Shown: piece after piece, positions 26,239-33,835 of the stretch
Numbering within the stretch: position 1 is the stretch's first letter
How the letters are laid out: each line of letters begins with the position of its first letter
Source of the DNA: Gaiella occulta
GTDB taxonomy: Bacteria; Actinomycetota; Thermoleophilia; Gaiellales; Gaiellaceae
NCBI RefSeq assembly: GCF_003351045.1
Contig: NZ_QQZY01000001.1
Coordinates: 62,001-126,000, forward strand
DNA length: 64,000 bases
Direction: 5' to 3'
The notes under the pieces: generated by a model
The model's database searches: none
The model's input: only the letters and a program-made list of their open reading frames with translations
Told to the model about the DNA's origin: nothing
Program-made: the position numbers and the translations under genes

Positions 26239-28295
26239 GAGGCGCTCACCTTCGTCAGGATCAGGTTTCCGGACGCGTCGGCCTGGGCGTTCCACCCGGG
26301 GGGGACGACGGTCGTCGTGTCGAGGTGGAAGATGACTGCGGGCCCCGTGAACGACTCGTCGAGCGGCAGCAAGCCGCGGTCGTAGAAGCGGGTCACCAGA
26401 GCCTGCAAGGTGCCGCCGACGCGGAAGACGCTCTCGCTCGTCGCCACGAGTGCGGCGTCGAGTCTGCCGTTAGTCACGGGGACCGAATCGAGGCTTGGCC
26501 TGCGGCCGACCGCGGTGACGCGGGCGTTGACAATCTCGATTGGGTCGTGGTAGGCGCTCCCGTACTCGCGCTCGTGCAGGACGTGGAACTGCTCCAGGGC
26601 CGCCTCGGAGAACGGGCCCTCTTGAAGCGTCACGCGGAGCTCGTAGCCCTGGCCCACGTAGCGGCAGTCGAGCGCGCGGATCACCTCGACGTCCCGGCCG
26701 GACACGCCGTCGCGCTCAAGCCAGCCGCGGAGCTCCGCTGCGAGTCCGTCGAGCTCGCGGTTCAACCGGCCGACGTCGACGCTTCCCTGCAGTTGGAATA
26801 CGGTCCGCATCTGGTCGTACTTGAGGTCGCTCGTCAGCAGGCCGCCCGCTGAGGTGATGCCCGGGTGCGGCGGCACGAGCACCTCGGGAATCTCGAGCAG
26901 ATCGGCGACGTCGGCGGCGTGCAACGGGCCGGCCCCGCCGAAGGCAACGAGTGCGAACTCCCGGGGATCGTGGCCCTTCTCGATCGTGCGCGAGCGGATC
27001 GCGCGTGCCATGTTCGAGTTGGCAATCGTGAGAATGCCTTCTGCTGTCTCGAGGAGGCCGAGGCCGAGTCGCTCGGAGAGCTTCTTGACGACGGTGACCG
27101 CGGCCTCGCGGTCGAGCTTCATCCGGCCTCCCAGGAAGCGCTCGGGATCGATGCGGCCGAGCACGACGTGCGCGTCGCTGATCGTCGGCTCCCGGCCGCC
27201 GTGGCCGTAGCAGGCAGGCCCCGGGATCGCACGGGCGCTTCGTGGGCCGACGCGGAAGGCGCCGCCCTCATCGACGTAGGCGATCGAGCCGCCGCCGGCA
27301 CCGATCGTATGCACGTCGAGCATCGGCACGAGCAGCGGATAGCCGCCAACCCAGGTGTCACGGGCCGAGGCTTCGCTGACACCGTCCTCGGTGACGATGC
27401 CGATATCGGCCGACGTTCCGCCCATATCGAAGGTGATCAGCCTCCGTCGTCCGGCGAGTGCGGCCGCCCACTGGCCGCCGAGGATCCCAGCAGCAGGGCC
27501 GGACAGGAGAAGTGTCACCGGCCGTTCGGCCGCGGTGCGCACGCTCGCAACGCCTCCGCTCGACATCATCACGTGAAGCTCGCCCGTCACGCCTTCGGCC
27601 TCGAGTGCCGTTCCCAGCCGGTGGAGGTACGTGCCGGTCCTGGGGCCGACAAAGGCGCTCATGGTTGCGGTCGTGAAGCGTTCGAACTCACGGAACTGCG
27701 GGAAGATGTCGGCGCTTGTCGTAACGAACGCATCTGGCATTTCCTCCCTGACGATCGCGGCGGCGCGGCGTTCGTGATCCGGATTGAGGTAGGAGAAGAG
27801 GAAGCAGACCGCGACCGCCTCGACGCCGTCGTCGCGCAGTTCTCGTGCTGCGGTCCGGACCTCGTCCTCGGCGAGCGGCACCAACACCTCCCCGTTTGGG
27901 GGGACGACCCGCTCACTGACGACCTTTCGGTGGCGGCGCCGCACGAACGGCAGCGTCTGCCACGGGATGTCTTGCATCACCGAGTAGTGGAGCGGACGCT
28001 GGTGGCGACCGATGTGGACGACGTCGCGGAAGCCGCGGGTCGTGATCATTCCGGCGACGGATCCGTCGTGCTCGAGGATGGCGTTCGTTGCCACCGTCGT
28101 GCCGTGGAAGACTCCGGTCACGTCGGCCGCAGTGAGACCCGCTTCGGCGCAGAGCTCGGCAAGGCCCAGAACCATCGCGCGCTCCGGTTCATCGGGCGTG
28201 GAGGGCACCTTGTGGACGCGGACATCACCGGACTCCATGTCGTACAGCATGAAGTCCGTGAACGTGCCACCGATGTCAACACCGACAACGCGCAT
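26235..28295 (-). CDS. HyuA: hydantoinase/oxoprolinase alpha subunit
   Basis: A 686-aa hydantoinase A/oxoprolinase family protein. The ASKHA-type N-terminus GVDIGGTFTDFMLYD binds nucleotide phosphate; FHGTTVATNAILE follows, then FDMGGTSADIGIV as the second phosphate loop, with the C-terminal VAFGGAGPLHAADVA. It pairs with HyuB in ATP-dependent ring opening of cyclic ureides or 5-oxoproline. It is downstream of the M20 amidohydrolase by 7 bp. The exact substrate is not determinable; the neighbouring carbamoylase-like gene favours hydantoin-type rings over oxoproline (inference). Confidence 0.92.
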   Translation of the reverse strand: MRVVGVDIGGTFTDFMLYDMESGDVRVHKVPSTPDEPERAMVLGLAELCAEAGLTAADVTGVFHGTTVATNAILEHDGSVAGMITTRGFRDVVHIGRHQRPLHYSVMQDIPWQTLPFVRRRHRKVVSERVVPPNGEVLVPLAEDEVRTAARELRDDGVEAVAVCFLFSYLNPDHERRAAAIVREEMPDAFVTTSADIFPQFREFERFTTATMSAFVGPRTGTYLHRLGTALEAEGVTGELHVMMSSGGVASVRTAAERPVTLLLSGPAAGILGGQWAAALAGRRRLITFDMGGTSADIGIVTEDGVSEASARDTWVGGYPLLVPMLDVHTIGAGGGSIAYVDEGGAFRVGPRSARAIPGPACYGHGGREPTISDAHVVLGRIDPERFLGGRMKLDREAAVTVVKKLSERLGLGLLETAEGILTIANSNMARAIRSRTIEKGHDPREFALVAFGGAGPLHAADVADLLEIPEVLVPPHPGITSAGGLLTSDLKYDQMRTVFQLQGSVDVGRLNRELDGLAAELRGWLERDGVSGRDVEVIRALDCRYVGQGYELRVTLQEGPFSEAALEQFHVLHEREYGSAYHDPIEIVNARVTAVGRRPSLDSVPVTNGRLDAALVATSESVFRVGGTLQALVTRFYDRGLLPLDESFTGPAVIFHLDTTTVVPPGWNAQADASGNLILTKVSAS

Positions 28296-28302
28296 GAAGC
28301 AC

Positions 28303-29553
28303 CTACTCCGCTCGCAGGAAGTCCCGGAGTGCTGTCGCGAGAACGCGCATCCCCAGGTCGACGTGAGACGGGTCGCTGAACTCGTCCGGGGAATGACTGA
28401 TGCCACCTCTGCTCGGGACGAAGAACATTGCGGCAGGCACGTGCCGTCCCACGACCATCGCGTCATGTCCCGCGCCACTCGACATCCGCATCGTGCGGGC
28501 GCCTTCGATGATCGCCGCGTGCTCGACGGCGTCGGCGAGCCGTGGGTCGAGCTCGAGGGGCTCGAGCGAGAACGTCTGCTGCAGATCGAACTCCAGACTC
28601 TCCTCTGTCGCCACGCGGGCCACAGTCTCCCGCACGAGACGCTCGACGTCCGCCATGCTCTCGGGCGTCGCAGCGCGAGCGTCGATCGTGAAGTCGGCGA
28701 GCCCTGGCACGACGTTTGCGCCACCGGGTGCGACGGCGATCTTGCCGACGTTCGTCGTGACGTCTTTCCGTGCCCGCGCCTGATCGCGCAGCTCGAGGGC
28801 GATCCGAGCGGCGCCGACGAACGCGTCGCGGCGCAGCTGCATCGGCGTCGTACCGGCATGGTTCGCTTCTCCGAGGAGCCGTACGCGGTAGCCGCGTAGA
28901 CCGACGATCGAGGTGACGACGCCGATGTCGCGACCCTCAGCCTCGAGCACGCGGCCCTGCTCGACGTGCAGCTCGAGATATGCGCCCACCCGCCCGACCC
29001 GACGTGCGTCGCCGACGCGTTCGAGATCGAAACCAGCCGCGGCCATTGCCTCGCGCAGCGTTGTCCCGGAAGCATCCACGCGGTCACCGAGCTCGCGCAC
29101 ATCCCCGCCCGCGAACGCCCGGCTGCCGAAGAGGGCCGTATTGAAGCGTGTGCCTTCCTCGTCCATGAAGGCCGCGATCCAGAGAGGCCGACCGGGTTCG
29201 AACCCTTCACCCTTGAGGAGTTCGACCGCATGGACTGCCGCGACGACACCAAGCACGCCGTCGAAGCGCCCGCCAGTAGGGACGGTGTCGAGATGCGACC
29301 CGACGAGAACGGGGAGGCCGGTGCCAACCTCCCAGCGTGCGAGGAGGTTGCCGGCGGCGTCGATCTCGACGGGGATCCCGAGCGCTTCGAGCCGATCGCG
29401 AACCCAGGCGTACGCCTCGAATAGCTCCGGAGACCAGGCGATGCGGGTGACGCCTCCGTTGATATCGCGCCCGATCTCCGCGAGCTCGTCGAGACTCGCA
29501 GCAACAGACCCGCGGGGCTCTTCGCTACTCCTGTCTGTCGTGGTGGCTCTCAT
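28303..29553 (-). CDS. M20-family amidohydrolase, N-carbamoyl-L-amino acid hydrolase type
   Basis: A 416-aa zinc amidohydrolase of the Zn-dependent hydantoinase/carbamoylase family. Metal ligands appear in GSHLDTVPTGGRFDGVLG (His, Asp), FMDEEGTRF (Glu pair), ELHVEQG (His) and GISHSPDEF (His). The dimerisation domain has GEANHAGTTPMQLRRDA. Such enzymes remove a carbamoyl group from N-carbamoyl amino acids, allantoate or ureidoglycolate. First gene of the six-gene minus-strand operon. A TAGGAC box 9 nt upstream of the ATG suggests a leaderless start. Confidence 0.9.
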   Translation of the reverse strand: MRATTTDRSSEEPRGSVAASLDELAEIGRDINGGVTRIAWSPELFEAYAWVRDRLEALGIPVEIDAAGNLLARWEVGTGLPVLVGSHLDTVPTGGRFDGVLGVVAAVHAVELLKGEGFEPGRPLWIAAFMDEEGTRFNTALFGSRAFAGGDVRELGDRVDASGTTLREAMAAAGFDLERVGDARRVGRVGAYLELHVEQGRVLEAEGRDIGVVTSIVGLRGYRVRLLGEANHAGTTPMQLRRDAFVGAARIALELRDQARARKDVTTNVGKIAVAPGGANVVPGLADFTIDARAATPESMADVERLVRETVARVATEESLEFDLQQTFSLEPLELDPRLADAVEHAAIIEGARTMRMSSGAGHDAMVVGRHVPAAMFFVPSRGGISHSPDEFSDPSHVDLGMRVLATALRDFLRAE

Positions 29554-29645
29554 GGGCAGCAGGTCCTACCTCGGGTGGGCCCGCGCAACGCCAGCTTTCC
29601 TAGGTAGGGTTGTGACCTGCGTCTGTTGGCATCACGGTCGGATCT

Positions 29646-29670
29646 GGTAGATAGGTCGAGACTATATACC
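29646..29670. promoter_or_regulatory. Inverted repeat, candidate GntR operator
   Basis: GGTAGATAG (29646-29654), 7-nt spacer, CTATATACC (29662-29670): a 9-bp inverted repeat with one mismatch in the AT-richest part of the 223-bp gap between the amidohydrolase and the divergent gntR gene. It is a plausible site for the neighbouring regulator and may overlap a promoter. Confidence 0.45.
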
Positions 29671-29776
29671 TTTGTGGGTCGACCGCAAGGTGTGCCAGCT
29701 CACGCAGCCGATCAGGCAGCCTTCGGACAGGAGCGGCACGTGACGCCGCCGGCCCACGACTCGAGGTGAGGTGTCG

Positions 29777-30604
29777 ATGACGGATCCAGCGACGGAGGGA
29801 AAGGCCGACCAGCGCCGTGCGACACCCGCTGACGATGGGCTCTATGGACTGAAGCAGTCGTCTCGCACAGCGGCGCAGCCGGCTGATCGTCACCTGAGCC
29901 GGTTTCGGCCGATTCGGTTGAAGACGGCATCCGACGAGGTAGTGGCGGTGCTCGCGGATGCCATCCGCGGAGGGCTCTACCAGACGGGTGACCTCCTTCC
30001 GGCCGAGCGAGATCTCGCGCAGAAGCTCGGAGTGAGCCGTACGGTCGTCCGCGAAGCCATCGCGAGCCTGCGGCGCGCGGATGTCGTGTCGGTGCGGCGC
30101 GGGGTCGGGGGGGGTACGGTGATTCAATCCGTTGCGAATCTCCCGGCCGTGCTCGCGGGACTCCACACCGAATCGCGCGACAGTCTTCGATCGCTTCTCG
30201 AGGCACGTCGATCGGTCGAGCCCGCGGCGGCGCTACTCGCGGCCAAGAGGGCATCCGTTGAGGAGTTCGCGGGGCTGGAACGGCTCGTCGCGCTTCTCGA
30301 GGACCACCTCGTTGCGCCGGAGGCGTTCTTCGAGCTCGATGCACATTTCCACGTCGCGATCGGCGAGCTCTCGAAGAACTCCGTGGTTGCCGAGTTTCAG
30401 CGCGAGACGTTCAACCGAATCTCCGTGATCCGGGCCGAGTACCCCGTCGGGCGGGTCGATCGCGAGCGCGCGGTCGCCAACCAGCAGGATACGATGGCGG
30501 CGCTGAAGAGTCGGCGTCGGGCCCGGATCATCGCATCGCTCGACAACCACCTAGGTGCCGTCGAGGAGTACTTCCTGGGTGAGCGGTTGCGTTTCCTCTG
30601 GTGA
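29777..30604 (+). CDS. GntR/FadR-family transcriptional regulator
   Basis: A 275-aa regulator. After about 45 polar residues the GntR winged helix (about 46-115) reads ASDEVVAVLADAIRGGLY, LLPAERDLAQKLGVSRTVVREAIA and a glycine-rich wing. A C-terminal FCD all-helical ligand domain (about 130-265) has the DAHFHVAIGELSKN metal/ligand motif. FCD regulators usually bind a carboxylate effector. It is divergent from the amidohydrolase-hydantoinase-importer operon and so is its likely repressor. ATG 29777 is preceded by GAGGTGAGG; a GTG 6 nt upstream is the alternative. Confidence 0.9.
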   Translation: MTDPATEGKADQRRATPADDGLYGLKQSSRTAAQPADRHLSRFRPIRLKTASDEVVAVLADAIRGGLYQTGDLLPAERDLAQKLGVSRTVVREAIASLRRADVVSVRRGVGGGTVIQSVANLPAVLAGLHTESRDSLRSLLEARRSVEPAAALLAAKRASVEEFAGLERLVALLEDHLVAPEAFFELDAHFHVAIGELSKNSVVAEFQRETFNRISVIRAEYPVGRVDRERAVANQQDTMAALKSRRRARIIASLDNHLGAVEEYFLGERLRFLW

Positions 30605-30679
30605 CCGCTCGCGGTACTCGATCCGGCGCTGGTCAGCGCGGTCGACATCGGTCTGGAACCCGTTCGGAGATTCCTGATG

Positions 30680-31420
30680 TCATCGCTGAGGCGTGATGGC
30701 TTCGAGCAGGGCGCGGTGCAGCAGTCCGTTCGACGACACCGCGGTGCCGCCGTCGGCCCGCGCCACGCCCTCGCGGTCGCTGAAGCGCCCGCCCGCCTCC
30801 TCGACGATCGGCTGGATCGCGGCGAGATCCCAGATCGTGACGCCGACGGCGTCGATCGCCCCGTCGACGGCGCCCTCGGCGACGAGCATGTGCGCCCAGA
30901 AGTCGCCGTAGGCGCGCGGGTGCCAGCAGCGCTGGGCGAGGGCCGGCGGCCGCTGCTCGAGCGCGAAGCTGAGGACCGCGTCCTCGACGCGCGCCACCGC
31001 CGAAACGTGGATCGGATCGCCGTCGGCGAACGCTCCCTGCCCGCGCTCGGCCCACCAGCGCCGGCCCAGCGCAGGGGCGGAGACGACGCCGAGGCGGAGC
31101 GCTCCGTCCTCCTCGAGCGCGATCAGCGTCGCCCACACCGGGATCCCGCGCGAGTAGTTGCGCGTGCCGTCGATCGGGTCGACGATCCAGCGTCTGCCGC
31201 CGCCGCCGCTGACCCCGAACTCCTCTCCGAGCATGCCGTCGCCGGGGCGCTCCGAGGCGAGGCGCGTACGGATCGCCTCCTCCACGGCGCGGTCGGCCTC
31301 GGTCACCGGCGTCAGGTCGGGCTTGGTCTCGACGACGAGGTCGCGCGCGCGGAAGCGGCCGAGGGAGATACCGTCGGCCGTGTCGGCGAGCTCGAGCGCG
31401 AGTGTGAGGTCGGGGCTCAT
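30680..31420 (-). CDS. hisN: Inositol-monophosphatase-family phosphatase, likely HisN histidinol-phosphatase
   Basis: A 246-aa Mg-dependent phosphatase of the IMPase fold. Metal-binding motifs are GEEFG (GE motif), WIVDPIDGTRNYSRGIPVW (DPIDGT), and WDLAAIQPIVEEAGG near the C-terminus (WD-x-A). The DPIDGTRNYxRGxPVWATLI wording is typical of actinobacterial HisN, which dephosphorylates histidinol phosphate, but an inositol or other sugar phosphatase cannot be excluded. The ATG at 31420 is preferred over one 21 nt upstream because a TAGGGT -10 box lies 10 nt before it. Confidence 0.85.
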   Translation of the reverse strand: MSPDLTLALELADTADGISLGRFRARDLVVETKPDLTPVTEADRAVEEAIRTRLASERPGDGMLGEEFGVSGGGGRRWIVDPIDGTRNYSRGIPVWATLIALEEDGALRLGVVSAPALGRRWWAERGQGAFADGDPIHVSAVARVEDAVLSFALEQRPPALAQRCWHPRAYGDFWAHMLVAEGAVDGAIDAVGVTIWDLAAIQPIVEEAGGRFSDREGVARADGGTAVSSNGLLHRALLEAITPQR

Positions 31421-31445
31421 CCGAGCCCCGACCCTACTCAATCGG

Positions 31446-33173
31446 CTAGCGCGAGGAGGCGATGAGCCGGAACTTCGGCTTGGCGACGGTGAGCCGCAGC
31501 GGTGCCGACCATGTCATCGCCTGGCGGCCGGCAGGCATCGCGGGGTCGACGCCGCGCACCCGGTACCACCAGGACCCGGTCTTGAGGGGAAGCGACACGG
31601 CCGTGCCGCCGGTGACGTCGATGCGCTTGATAGCGCGCCACGGATACCGCGTGCGCGACCACTCGACCTGGTAGGTCTCCGCGCCCGGCACCGGCTTCCA
31701 GGCGACGAGCGGCGCGCCGTGGAAGACGCTGTTCGCCCCGGAGGAGGCCACGAGGCGGCCGGTCGGGGAGAGCCCGGACGCGAACGGCGTGCCCTGGCCC
31801 GCGACCGCCGGCGAGGAGACCTTGCCGAACTGCAGCACCCTTCCGGCCGCGCAGGCGTCCTGCGGCAGCTCGACGTCGCTGTAGGTGTACGCGCTGATCG
31901 TGCCGGTGTCGTCGAACGTGGGAACCGGGGCGACCGGCACGACCGTCCAGTAGAAGCGCCCGTTGGGCCAGCCGCTCTCGAGGAGGTCGATCGGCGGCCA
32001 GCCGGAGATCGTCGGCAGGGGCGTGCCCGCGGACGTCGCATCGCTTCCCGCGCCGGCCGCCGTGCTGCTGCTCGACGAGCTCGAGGAGGACGTCGCGCCG
32101 CCCGCGGCGACGGGGACGAGCGCCTCGGTGGGCTTCACCGGCGCCCCGTCGACCGTCGTCGGCTTCGGCTCGTCGCCGACGGCGATGGTCGTCGTCGCGG
32201 CCGCCGCGAGGGCCTTCGGGTCCGTCGGCAGCGCGAGCGTCCCGGCTCGGCGCGGCACATAGGACTGCCCGCCCACGACCGCGCCCGTGAAGACCGTGTT
32301 CACACAGCGCGCGTCGGAGAACACGTAGACGCGGAAGAGCGTGTGGCGCGCCCCGCTCGCGTCGGCCGTGCCGCTGAAGACGAAGGCGGGCGTCATCTCG
32401 TGGGCGCGCACGACGCTCGACGTGCTCGTCGCGGCCGCCGACACCGACGCCAGCGGGCGTACGACGCCGCCCGCGAGGGTGGGGTTCGTCGCCGTGTATC
32501 GGGGACTCCAGGGCCCGTACGAGACGGGCGGCAGGTGGTTGAGCGCGACTCTGGCGGGATCGACGCGGCGCACCGCGCGCACGCGCCAGACGACGGGGCC
32601 GAGCGGCGCCGTCCGGAAGGCGTAGATCTCGCGCTCGTCGGCGGCCGTCGTGCGCGACTCGAACTTCCGGTTGATGGAGGGGAGCCACACCTGGTAGCTC
32701 GTCGCGCCCTCGACCGGGGTCCACTGCAGCATGCCCGGGTAGGTCGACACCTGCTTCGGCACGTCCGTCCACTCCAGGTTGAATCCGTACGGGCGGCTCC
32801 ACGCCGTGACGCCCCGGCTCGTGACGGCGCGGACGCGGGCGTAGGCCGCGTACGGCGCGCCGGTCATCCACGGCAGCGTCACCGGCAGGGCGACGGCAGG
32901 GCCGCGCAGACCGGAGCTGGCCCAGAAGATCGAGCCGTCCTGGAAGGCGGCGGTCTTCGAGAGCTGGAACTCGTAGCGGTAGGCGCCGCGCACCGGGGCC
33001 CAGGAGAACGACGGCGTGCGCGGGAACACGTGTATCGCGGGCTCGCTCGCGCGCAGGAGGAAGGGCTTGAGTCCCTGCGGGGGGCCGAGGGAGGTGGTGC
33101 TCTGGGCGAGCGCCGAGCCGGAGAGGAGCGTCACGGCGGCGGCGGCGAGGAGGGCGAGGCGGACATATCGCAT
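31446..33173 (-). CDS. Secreted fibronectin-III-like repeat protein
   Basis: A 575-aa protein with a clear signal peptide (residues 1-23, ending SALA-QS). The rest is beta-rich, with at least four repeats of a pattern like PxFSWAPVxGAxxYxxQ(L/V) (near 53, 150, 400 and 495) and a matching WxYRVRxVxP end in several. These look like degenerate fibronectin type III domains. A run of ten serines followed by Thr/Ala/Gly (about 363-375) is a flexible linker between the two halves. No anchor or catalytic motif is recognised. It is probably an exported adhesion or envelope protein. Confidence 0.7.
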   Translation of the reverse strand: MRYVRLALLAAAAVTLLSGSALAQSTTSLGPPQGLKPFLLRASEPAIHVFPRTPSFSWAPVRGAYRYEFQLSKTAAFQDGSIFWASSGLRGPAVALPVTLPWMTGAPYAAYARVRAVTSRGVTAWSRPYGFNLEWTDVPKQVSTYPGMLQWTPVEGATSYQVWLPSINRKFESRTTAADEREIYAFRTAPLGPVVWRVRAVRRVDPARVALNHLPPVSYGPWSPRYTATNPTLAGGVVRPLASVSAAATSTSSVVRAHEMTPAFVFSGTADASGARHTLFRVYVFSDARCVNTVFTGAVVGGQSYVPRRAGTLALPTDPKALAAAATTTIAVGDEPKPTTVDGAPVKPTEALVPVAAGGATSSSSSSSSSTAAGAGSDATSAGTPLPTISGWPPIDLLESGWPNGRFYWTVVPVAPVPTFDDTGTISAYTYSDVELPQDACAAGRVLQFGKVSSPAVAGQGTPFASGLSPTGRLVASSGANSVFHGAPLVAWKPVPGAETYQVEWSRTRYPWRAIKRIDVTGGTAVSLPLKTGSWWYRVRGVDPAMPAGRQAMTWSAPLRLTVAKPKFRLIASSR

Positions 33174-33259
33174 AGCCCCTATGTCGGCAGGCGCGCGCCG
33201 GCTGCACTCCCCCTATGGGGGGAGGGCCGAGGGCGCAGGCGCCGGCACACCCACGTCGT

Positions 33260-33275
33260 TGTGCGGAAGCGCACA
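33260..33275. promoter_or_regulatory. Perfect inverted repeat at a promoter
   Basis: TGTGCG-GAAG-CGCACA, perfect 6-bp arms. It overlaps a possible -35 (TTGTGC, 33259-33264) with a -10-like TTATCG 18 nt downstream (33283-33288), in front of the 33319 gene. It looks like an operator. Confidence 0.4.
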
Positions 33276-33318
33276 CAGTGCGTTATCGTCCGCGTCCACC
33301 ACCCCGAAGGAGGAGGAC

Positions 33319-33615
33319 ATGCACACCTACGTGATCCTGCGGCGCAGCGGCTGGGCCTCGCCCGAGGAGCTGCAAGCGGCCGCCGCCCGGTCGTCGAGGG
33401 TCGGTGACGACGAGATGAGCGACGACATCCGCTGGGTCCGCTCCTACGTGATGAAGGAGCCCGACGGCACGCTCGGCACCGTCTGCGTCTACCAGGCATC
33501 GAGCCCGGAGGCGATCCGTGAGCACGCCTCGCGGGCGATGCTCCCCGTCGACGAGATCGTCGAGGTCGGCGACACCGTGGTCGTCCGCCCCGACCCGGCC
33601 GCCGTCGCGTCCTGA
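33319..33615 (+). CDS. Small DUF4242-like protein
   Basis: A 98-aa soluble protein beginning MHTYVILRRSGWASPEEL and ending with a short acidic/Val-rich tail. The YVMKEPDGTLGTVCVYQASSPEAIREHA segment, a beta-alpha-beta ferredoxin-like core, resembles the DUF4242 (SCO4226-type, nickel-binding) family. RBS AAGGAGGAGG just upstream fixes the ATG, so this gene is not leaderless. Function is unknown. It stands alone between divergent and convergent neighbours. Confidence 0.75.
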   Translation: MHTYVILRRSGWASPEELQAAAARSSRVGDDEMSDDIRWVRSYVMKEPDGTLGTVCVYQASSPEAIREHASRAMLPVDEIVEVGDTVVVRPDPAAVAS

Positions 33616-33645
33616 CGGGCCTCGCCCGGGGGCGGCAGGGCCGCG

Positions 33646-33765
33646 TCAGTCGAGCTGCAGGTAGATCAGCGCGACCGCGAACGTGCCGAGGAAGAGCAGC
33701 AGGAAGAGCCCGAACAGAGCCCAGCCGAGCCGCATGTTCCGTCGTTCGAGCTCCGGATCCATCAT
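33646..33765 (-). CDS. 39-aa single-pass membrane protein after ctaB
   Basis: A short ORF beginning MMDPELERRNMRLGWALF and ending ALIYLQLD, 39 aa. Residues 12-36 form one hydrophobic helix (LGWALFGLFLLLFLGTFAVAL); the first 11 residues are charged. GGTGGAG directly precedes the tandem ATGs. It lies 59 bp downstream of ctaB on the same strand, as the fourth member of ctaC-ctaD-ctaB. Small single-helix proteins are common around haem-copper oxidase genes, so an assembly or accessory subunit is plausible. I recognise no named family. Confidence 0.6.
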   Translation of the reverse strand: MMDPELERRNMRLGWALFGLFLLLFLGTFAVALIYLQLD

Positions 33766-33780
33766 CTCCACCGGTATTCG

Positions 33781-33835
33781 GGTTTCAGACAAGCATCTCG
33801 GGTTTCAGACAAGCATCTCAGGTTTCAGACAAGCA
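33781..33835. repeat. 20-bp tandem repeat, 2.75 copies, over the ctaB stop codon
   Basis: Units at 33781-33800, 33801-33820 and 33821-33835 share GGTTTCAGACAAGCA, with only one change in the first two units. The ctaB TGA (33827-33825) lies in the last unit, so the repeat forms the end of ctaB and the spacer to the 39-aa gene. The period is not a multiple of three. Confidence 0.9.
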
